The notes beneath the pieces were generated by a model. The model had not been told where the DNA came from and made no database searches. It was given only the letters and a program-made list of their open reading frames with translations. A program made the translations under genes and the position numbers. This document shows, in pieces, positions 6,872 through 11,628 of a DNA stretch of 11,628 nt. Source of the stretch: Vulcanimicrobiota bacterium (GTDB lineage Bacteria; Vulcanimicrobiota; Vulcanimicrobiia; Vulcanimicrobiales; Vulcanimicrobiaceae); contig JASHPC010000270.1 in assembly GCA_030038335.1 (NCBI GenBank), positions 1 through 11,628 of the forward strand. Direction: 5' to 3'. How positions within the stretch are numbered: position 1 is the stretch's first letter; every line of letters starts with the position of its first letter.

Positions 6872-8407
6872 TTACGCGCCGTACCAGCGCAGATGAGGCC
6901 AGATGCGTGAAAGCGGAGCGACGGGGTCCTCGCAGACGTAGATAGGAGCTGGTCCTTCGACGACCCATTTTCTCGGGTCGAACGACGTGCGCGCGAGGCG
7001 AACGCTCCGATAGTACCGGCGGAGAACGTCTATGCGCGTCGCACCAACCGCGATCAGCGTCGTGCCGCTCGCGCCGTGTGTTCCCCAAAGATAGTACGTA
7101 TTCTGCGACGAGATTACCGGCGGCAGCGCGTATTGCGGGCCGAAAAAGTCGAGGGCACCCGCGTCGCCGTAGGTATCGGCATAGACCGCCGCCGTCAAAC
7201 GGCGTTCCCGCGGTAGCGTTCGATACACGGAAGCGACGTCGCGCGCAAGGCGATCCCATCCGAACTCCTCGGCAAAGACGGCTTGCACGAGATGCGGCTG
7301 CGACCCGCCGTTACCGGTAACATGCAGCGTCTTCGAGTACGAGACCAGCGAGTCGACGGGGAGGACCGGCAGCGAGAAAGGCAAGGCGACGATCGCTGCA
7401 GCGATGGCACCGGCGAGCAGCGCGCCGCGCAGAAGCGCCGGCAGACGTTCGACTGATACCGCGCCGATCGCAACGAGCGGTCCGTAAATTCCCACGACGT
7501 AGTAGCCCTTTCCTCCGGTCACAATCGCGAATGCGATTGCAAGGACGGTCGCAATCGGAAAGAAGCGCACGTCTTTGAGTTGTGTACGGAGGAAGGGTTC
7601 GATGATTCCCGCTATCCATACGGGCGCGGCGAGCACGTTCGCGTATACGAACTGTTCCGCCGCGAAGGACAGCGCGTTTACGGCGAGATTGCGCGACTCT
7701 AGAGCGATGCCGTTTTGGAAAGCCGGGCGGTGCGCGGCGTCGCCGCGCAGCACCTCGAGCATTGGCCAGGCGTGCGCGCTCTGCCACAGAACGTTTGGAA
7801 GGACGAGCAGCGCGACGAGCCCCGTCGCGCCTGCAAGCCAAGGCGATGCGAGCACGTGGCGCTGCGGTGTCGTCAGGATGCCGAGAACGAGCGCCGCCGC
7901 GAGAATTCCGATCGAATACTTGCCGTAAAGTCCGAACGCGAGAGCAAGGGACGCTGCGATCCACCAGAGCGGACTGCCGTGCGAGCGAATGAGACGAACG
8001 GCACAGTACGCGACGAGCATCCACGAGAGCGGCTCGAACGACGTCGTCGTGAGCGTATTGCCGAGGAGCAGGTACGCAGGGAGGAAGAGGGTGATCAGCC
8101 CGGCAGTCCAGCGCGCAAAGGTTCCGCCTCCGAGAACACGCGCGAGTTCCACGGCGAGGGCGACCGTCGCCGCGGCGGCAAAAGCGGGAGGCGCGCGCAA
8201 CGCCGGCAACGCGTACGCGAACGGTCGCGAGAGGAACGCTGCAACTGCAACGAGGGGGGGCTGGTCAACGTAGCCCCATGCGAGGTGGTGCGAGCACGCG
8301 ATGAAGTACAGCTCGTCTCGAAAGTATCCGTAGCGTCCGGCCGTGGCCATGTGTAGCGCCAGCGAAACGAGCGCGAGGGGCAAGCCGATTCGCGTGAAAG
8401 CGTTCAC
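6872..8407 (-). CDS. GT39/PMT-family (ArnT-like) membrane glycosyltransferase
   Basis: A 511-residue GT-C type integral membrane glycosyltransferase. The N-terminal helix is followed by GYFRDELYFIACSHHLAWGY, in which Asp31-Glu32 match the catalytic acidic pair of the first extracytoplasmic loop, and by VDQPP (47-51), a hallmark of bacterial GT39/ArnT-like proteins. About ten hydrophobic segments follow, then a soluble C-terminal domain of about 130 residues. Members move a sugar from a polyprenyl-phosphate donor to a protein or lipid on the outer face of the inner membrane. The acceptor cannot be told from sequence. The GTG start overlaps the preceding gene's stop as GTGA (8407-8404) and has no separate Shine-Dalgarno, so it probably depends on coupling. 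The prepilin-like gene directly downstream makes a pilin or surface acceptor a reasonable but untested idea. Confidence 0.92.
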   Translation of the reverse strand: MNAFTRIGLPLALVSLALHMATAGRYGYFRDELYFIACSHHLAWGYVDQPPLVAVAAFLSRPFAYALPALRAPPAFAAAATVALAVELARVLGGGTFARWTAGLITLFLPAYLLLGNTLTTTSFEPLSWMLVAYCAVRLIRSHGSPLWWIAASLALAFGLYGKYSIGILAAALVLGILTTPQRHVLASPWLAGATGLVALLVLPNVLWQSAHAWPMLEVLRGDAAHRPAFQNGIALESRNLAVNALSFAAEQFVYANVLAAPVWIAGIIEPFLRTQLKDVRFFPIATVLAIAFAIVTGGKGYYVVGIYGPLVAIGAVSVERLPALLRGALLAGAIAAAIVALPFSLPVLPVDSLVSYSKTLHVTGNGGSQPHLVQAVFAEEFGWDRLARDVASVYRTLPRERRLTAAVYADTYGDAGALDFFGPQYALPPVISSQNTYYLWGTHGASGTTLIAVGATRIDVLRRYYRSVRLARTSFDPRKWVVEGPAPIYVCEDPVAPLSRIWPHLRWYGA

Positions 8408-9423
8408 GATCGATGTGCGAGCGCGATGAAACTAAGCCCGAGACCCGCAACGCCAGCCCAGCACCACGCGCCGAGCACGACGTTCCAATCCCACCAAATG
8501 CCGCCCGCGAGAACCTGTGTCGCTAAAAGGAAGATGCCCGAGTAGACCATCGGGACGATCGCTGAGAACCAACGATACGCTGCCGGACGATCGGGACGCG
8601 GATCGAGCGCTGCGACCATGACGTCGGCGACGATTCCTGCGGCAATGGACGCGACGACGGCAATCGCAAGCAGCGGCGTCTGATTCGTGAAAGGCGCAGC
8701 CGCCATCGCATTTGCGCACGTGAAGAGAATCGTGAAGGCTCCCGGTCGAAGGCGAATTTGCGAGACCGCCCAAAGCGCGAAGCCCGAGACGAGAACGGCT
8801 TGGAAGATGATGACGAGCACGCCGACGGCGAGCGTGTAATAGCCCAGCGTGACGGCCGTAAAATATCGTGCGGAGTATGCGACCGCAGGGGGAGCGTCCG
8901 CACGTGCCGCCCCTGGATCGAACGCATACGCCGTCGCCAAATGCACGATGCCATACCACGCGAGCAGCCCGAGAACGAGAGGGACCTGACGCGTAAAGCT
9001 GCTGCTCTCTTTGCGATACGCGAGCGTCGATCGAATCGGTCCGCTCGCAACGAAGAGCATTCCGAGGCCGAGTCCTTGATGCGTCGGGCTGAGCACGGCA
9101 TCGACGCCCGACTCCAGCCCGAGAAGCAGATGCCAGAAGTAATCCCCGACACCGGAGACGAGGAAGATCGGAAATCCCAGGAGCGCGACGCGGTACGGTG
9201 CGGGAATGCAGTCGCGCCAGCCGCTGCCGCGCGCGAGATTCCGCGCGCCGAAAGCGACGAAGACGACGACGAGTGTGAGCGCGCCGGCATAAATCGCTCC
9301 GTGATACGGCGTGAAGAACGTTTCGACGGGAACGTGCCCGTGTGCCCACACGTCGACGAAGATGCCTGCGACGACCCAGACGCAACAGATGCTCACAGCG
9401 TAGTCGAACGTCAGCGAGCGCAC
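8404..9423 (-). CDS. polytopic membrane protein of unknown function with conserved-looking His/Asp/Glu clusters
   Basis: This 339-residue protein has about eight hydrophobic helices. Two polar clusters sit in or beside early helices: D24, W26, H28, H30, E34, H41 (FVDVWAHGHVPVETFFTPYH) and D94, W97, H98, E104, D108, H115 (GVGDYFWH, then ESGVDAVLSPTH). C-terminal aromatics (WWDW, 310-313) follow. From memory, similar unnamed membrane proteins with WAH, FFTPxH, WH and LSPTH elements occur in actinobacteria and related soil lineages; this cannot be confirmed here. The His/acid pattern suggests metal or cofactor binding, or a membrane-embedded hydrolase, but no function is known. The start is GTG 9423 with no clear Shine-Dalgarno. 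It is the first gene of the long minus-strand unit and is coupled to the glycosyltransferase by a 4-bp overlap. Confidence 0.85.
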   Translation of the reverse strand: MRSLTFDYAVSICCVWVVAGIFVDVWAHGHVPVETFFTPYHGAIYAGALTLVVVFVAFGARNLARGSGWRDCIPAPYRVALLGFPIFLVSGVGDYFWHLLLGLESGVDAVLSPTHQGLGLGMLFVASGPIRSTLAYRKESSSFTRQVPLVLGLLAWYGIVHLATAYAFDPGAARADAPPAVAYSARYFTAVTLGYYTLAVGVLVIIFQAVLVSGFALWAVSQIRLRPGAFTILFTCANAMAAAPFTNQTPLLAIAVVASIAAGIVADVMVAALDPRPDRPAAYRWFSAIVPMVYSGIFLLATQVLAGGIWWDWNVVLGAWCWAGVAGLGLSFIALAHRS

Positions 9424-9476
9424 TTGGCAATACGTACGGCTTCTAGGCAGGAAACCCCGCCGAAGGACGGAGATTG
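9424..9476. promoter_or_regulatory. 53-bp divergent intergenic region
   Basis: It separates the start of the long minus-strand unit from the plus-strand lipoprotein gene, so both promoters must lie in it or extend into the coding regions. AAGGA (9463-9467) is the likely Shine-Dalgarno for ATG 9477. A TACGTA palindrome is present (9431-9436). I found no convincing -35/-10 pair. The minus-strand gene lacks a Shine-Dalgarno, and its transcript could be nearly leaderless. Confidence 0.4.
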
Positions 9477-9908
9477 ATGCATCTCATGGATCGCCTTCGA
9501 AGAGCGAGTCCGCTCGTCGCGAGCGTCTTCCTCTTCAGTGCGTGTGGCGGCAGCCCGCAGTCGATGCCGCGAAACGTCTCGATCGGAACCTCGCCTCACG
9601 CGGCAGCGTTGAGGCTTCCGCCCGACGCTGCGCCGCGGCTCATTCGTGTAGCGTTTTCTTCTCTCGACGTGGCGCGCGGCGACGTGTGGCGTGGGACGTT
9701 TGTCACGTCCACGAACGTTGCGAGTGTCGAAGTGCGCAGTAACCTGTTTTCCATCAACGTTCCGAAGGTCGGGGTGGGTCGATTCGCGTTCGGCGTTGGC
9801 ATCTATGTCGTGCCGCCTATCTTCCTGCGTGCCTATCGCTTGCGCATCATCGCGCGCAACGCAAACGGCATTGCCGTCGAGGAGGACGCGCCCTTTAGGA
9901 TTCGCTAG
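9477..9908 (+). CDS. small putative lipoprotein
   Basis: This 143-residue protein has a lipoprotein signal peptide: basic MDRLRR, a hydrophobic core, and lipobox FSAC with the acylated Cys at residue 23 followed by GGS. The mature part (about 45-143) alternates beta strands (RLIRVAFSSLDV, DVWRGTFVTSTNVASVEVR, YRLRIIARNANG) and looks like a single Ig-like or immunoglobulin-type beta-sandwich. No enzyme motif is visible. ATG 9477 is preferred over TTG 9474 and ATG 9486 because AAGGA is 9 nt upstream. The last 14 bp overlap the convergent symporter gene (9895-9908). The family is unrecognised; a surface-attached binding or structural role is an inference. Confidence 0.83.
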   Translation: MHLMDRLRRASPLVASVFLFSACGGSPQSMPRNVSIGTSPHAAALRLPPDAAPRLIRVAFSSLDVARGDVWRGTFVTSTNVASVEVRSNLFSINVPKVGVGRFAFGVGIYVVPPIFLRAYRLRIIARNANGIAVEEDAPFRIR

Positions 9909-11385
9909 CGCTTCCGGCGCGTAGGATTGGAGAGAGCCCCGCACTCACGATGACGTTGATCGCGAGACCATAGAGTGCGATGAACGCGGTGACGTGCTGG
10001 CCGAAGACAGAGATGGTAAGGTTAGGCGAGATGCCCCCGCCGTGCGTTACCGTACTCGCAGCCATCGCCGTCGCCGCGAGCATCGATACGGCCCATCCGG
10101 CGAGCAATGCGCGGCGGTCGAGCGTTCGTGACGAGAGATCGAGCACGAATGCGGGGACGACCTGCACCATCCAGATGCCCCCGAGCAGCTGAAAGTTGAT
10201 CGCGTACGTCGTGGGCACGAAGAGAACGAAGCACAGCGCGAAGGCGCACACGGCAAGCGTGAGCAGCTTCGAAAGACGCGCGTCGGAGCGCGGACGATCT
10301 CGATGGAATCCCGAAAAGACGTTATGCGCGCAGAGGTTCGCCGATCCGATCGCCATGATCGCAGCGGGGACCAGCGCTCCGATGACGATCGCTGCGAACG
10401 CGATTCCCGAGAGCCAGGGCGGGAAGAAGCGATCGAGCAGCATGGGAATGACGAGGCTGGTATTCGTCGTCTTGATGCCGGCGGCGATCGCGCAGTACCC
10501 GAGCAACGCGAGAAAACCGAGCATGATGGAGTAGATCGGAAGCAGTACCATGTTGCGCTGGACGACAGCTCTGCTCTTCGCCGCGAGCACCGACGTGATG
10601 GAGTGCGGATACATGAAGAGCGCAAGGCAAGAGCCGAATGCCATCGTTGCGTACGCAAGGTCCAGCGACGGTGGCAGAAGGATCGACACCGGCTTCGTAC
10701 GCGCCGCGAGCCCGGCTGCGCTCGCATCGAATACGTGCGTCCACCCGCCGAGACGGGCCGGAATGATGACGAGTGCAGCAATCACCGTCGCGTAAATGAG
10801 CGTATCCTTGACGACGGCTATGGCCGCTGGCGCGCGCAATCCGCTCGTGACGGTGTACGCGGCGAGTAACACGAATGCGATCGTCAGAGCGAGCGTGCCG
10901 TTCGCGACTGCGAACGCGCCGCCAAGGTACGTGAGAACTGCTTTCATGCCAACGACTTGCAGCGCGATGTACGGGAGCGACGCAAGAATGCCGGTTGCCG
11001 CGATGGCAATCTCGAGAGACCTGCTTCCGAAGCGGTCGCGAACGAAGTCCGCGGCCGTTATGTAGTTGTTCTCGCGAGCAATCCTCCAGAAACGAGTGAA
11101 AACGACGAACGCAAACGGATATGCTATCGCAGCATACGGCACAGCGTAAAAGCCGAGTGCGCCGGCACCGTACAAGAGCGCGGGCACCGCAATGAACGTA
11201 TACGCCGTGTAGAGATCTCCTCCGATGAGGAACCATGAGATCGCGGTACCGAATCGCCGCCCGCCTAAAGCCCATTCTTCCGGATGGCGTAGATTCGCCG
11301 GGCTCCAGCGTGCGGCGACGAAGCCGAGCAGCGTCACGGCGAGGACGAGCGTCGCAAAAATGACGTCCCGAGCGTGAGAGGTCAT
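9895..11385 (-). CDS. SSS-family monocarboxylate permease, MctC/MctP-like
   Basis: This 496-residue transporter of the solute:sodium symporter family has about 13 membrane helices. It closely follows the MctC/MctP pattern: EEWALGGRRFG (36-46), then GGDLYTAYTFIAVPALLYGAG (55-75), NNYITAADFVRDRFGSR (106-122), ILASLPYIALQVVG (133-146) and GALVPAAIMAIGSANL (336-351). Characterised relatives import pyruvate, lactate, acetate or propionate, and Corynebacterium MctC is reported to be driven by the proton gradient. The start is ATG 11385, overlapping the DUF3311 stop as ATGA. A longer frame from 11616 would add 77 residues with no membrane or signal character that only shadow the DUF3311 gene. It is a diverged paralogue of the symporter at 3085-4539. 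The exact substrate is uncertain. Confidence 0.94.
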   Translation of the reverse strand: MTSHARDVIFATLVLAVTLLGFVAARWSPANLRHPEEWALGGRRFGTAISWFLIGGDLYTAYTFIAVPALLYGAGALGFYAVPYAAIAYPFAFVVFTRFWRIARENNYITAADFVRDRFGSRSLEIAIAATGILASLPYIALQVVGMKAVLTYLGGAFAVANGTLALTIAFVLLAAYTVTSGLRAPAAIAVVKDTLIYATVIAALVIIPARLGGWTHVFDASAAGLAARTKPVSILLPPSLDLAYATMAFGSCLALFMYPHSITSVLAAKSRAVVQRNMVLLPIYSIMLGFLALLGYCAIAAGIKTTNTSLVIPMLLDRFFPPWLSGIAFAAIVIGALVPAAIMAIGSANLCAHNVFSGFHRDRPRSDARLSKLLTLAVCAFALCFVLFVPTTYAINFQLLGGIWMVQVVPAFVLDLSSRTLDRRALLAGWAVSMLAATAMAASTVTHGGGISPNLTISVFGQHVTAFIALYGLAINVIVSAGLSPILRAGSASES

Positions 11386-11567
11386 CGCCGCGAGCGCTTC
11401 ATCCAAATCACTGCGGCCAAAAGCAACGACGTCAGCGCGACCCAGATCAGTTGGTACGCGTAGAAAAATGGAAAGCCGAAGATCCGCGGCTCCATGCGAT
11501 CGTAGAGCGGCGGGTAGAGATACGCGACGAATGGCAGGAGGAGAAGCAAATAGCGCGCTTTTGCCAT
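11382..11567 (-). CDS. DUF3311 small membrane protein (second copy)
   Basis: A 61-residue, two-helix protein with the DUF3311 pattern: a hydrophobic first helix with Pro (LLLLLPFVAYLYPPLYDR), the PRIFGFPFFYAYQLIW centre, and a basic tail (MKRSRR). It is the accessory partner of the adjoining MctP-like permease; the ATGA overlap (11385-11382) makes synthesis coupled. The ATG at 11567 has no Shine-Dalgarno. The sequence upstream of it reads CCTCC on the coding strand. The window ends 61 bp upstream, so the promoter may lie partly outside. It is clearly paralogous to the DUF3311 gene at 4536-4724 but not nearly identical, so the duplication is old or the cassettes were acquired separately. Confidence 0.92.
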   Translation of the reverse strand: MAKARYLLLLLPFVAYLYPPLYDRMEPRIFGFPFFYAYQLIWVALTSLLLAAVIWMKRSRR

Positions 11568-11628
11568 CGGTAGGAGGGCGCTTCGCTTGCCGCCCGTTCG
11601 ATTCCATGCCTGCCAAGGCAGTTGGCGG

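Noticed and set aside
7715..8356. Plus-strand frame of 213 codons antisense to the glycosyltransferase
   Set aside because: Highly charged, low-complexity shadow translation with no start signal.
8432..9430. Minus-strand frame of 332 codons over the unknown membrane protein
   Set aside because: The alternative frame is Arg-rich without membrane helices. The chosen frame has regular helices and 4-bp coupling to the next gene.
9440..9476. GGCAGGAAACCCCGCCGAAGGACGG resembling riboswitch-like elements
   Set aside because: Too short for a known riboswitch aptamer, with no conserved core that I could match; it is more simply a leader with a Shine-Dalgarno.
10322..11275. Minus-strand frame of 317 codons over the second SSS gene
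   Set aside because: An Arg/His/Cys-rich shadow of the permease frame.
11385..11616. N-terminal extension of the second SSS gene to 11616
   Set aside because: The added 77 residues have no family match and cover the DUF3311 gene. The ATGA overlap marks the true start.
11591..11628. GTTCGATTCC resembling a tRNA T-loop near the right edge
   Set aside because: The flanking bases do not form a T-stem (C-C at the second pair), and no acceptor, D or anticodon arm is visible.
1..11628. Mobile elements, CRISPR arrays, defence or toxin-antitoxin systems
   Set aside because: No transposase, integrase, terminal inverted repeats, spaced direct repeats or recognisable defence domains are present.

Overview
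The window is a gene-dense stretch of a high-GC bacterial chromosome. It contains no rRNA, tRNA, insertion sequence, CRISPR array or phage gene. The residue and codon style, the lipoproteins with glycine or Pro/Thr linkers, the prepilin genes and the MctC/MctP-type symporters suggest a poorly studied environmental lineage. My best guess is Candidatus Eremiobacterota (WPS-2/Vulcanimicrobiota). No marker gene is present, so this is a weak inference. Two lipobox signal peptides fit a bacterium with surface or outer-membrane lipoproteins. No gap between genes exceeds about 90 bases.

Layout. (1) Positions 1-868, plus strand: the tail of an upstream gene overlaps a putative lipoprotein by ATGA. (2) Positions 893-2601, minus strand: an M20D amidohydrolase (zinc-type peptidase/deacylase) is coupled by a GTGA overlap to a divergent DNA-3-methyladenine glycosylase I-like protein. 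(3) Positions 2687-3140, plus strand: an unannotated-looking 45-codon ORF whose stop codon lies in the Shine-Dalgarno of a 100-residue protein with two zinc ribbons. (4) Positions 3085-9423, minus strand, probably one long transcript. In transcription order it holds a polytopic membrane protein of unknown function, a GT39/PMT-like membrane glycosyltransferase, a very large prepilin-like protein, a DUF3311 small membrane protein and an SSS-family symporter. (5) Positions 9477-9908, plus strand: a small lipoprotein. (6) Positions 9895-11567, minus strand: a second DUF3311 + SSS symporter cassette, closest in motifs to MctC/MctP monocarboxylate permeases.

Compactness is the most visible trait. 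Five same-strand gene junctions are exact 4-bp ATGA/GTGA overlaps, and both symporter genes run tail-to-tail into a plus-strand gene (56-bp and 14-bp overlaps). The overlaps also fix the true starts of the symporters well downstream of the longest possible ORF starts.

How the genes may work together. The two DUF3311/SSS pairs likely import small organic acids or other carbon compounds. The amidohydrolase would release amino acids or organic acids from N-acyl compounds. The membrane protein, glycosyltransferase and giant pilin look like an envelope or surface module, and the glycosyltransferase might decorate the pilin or a cell-surface glycan. I see no complete defence, mobile or secondary-metabolite system. 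The most novel items are the 684-residue cysteine-rich prepilin fusion, the conserved-His/Asp/Glu membrane protein next to it, and the 45-codon ORF before the zinc-ribbon gene.
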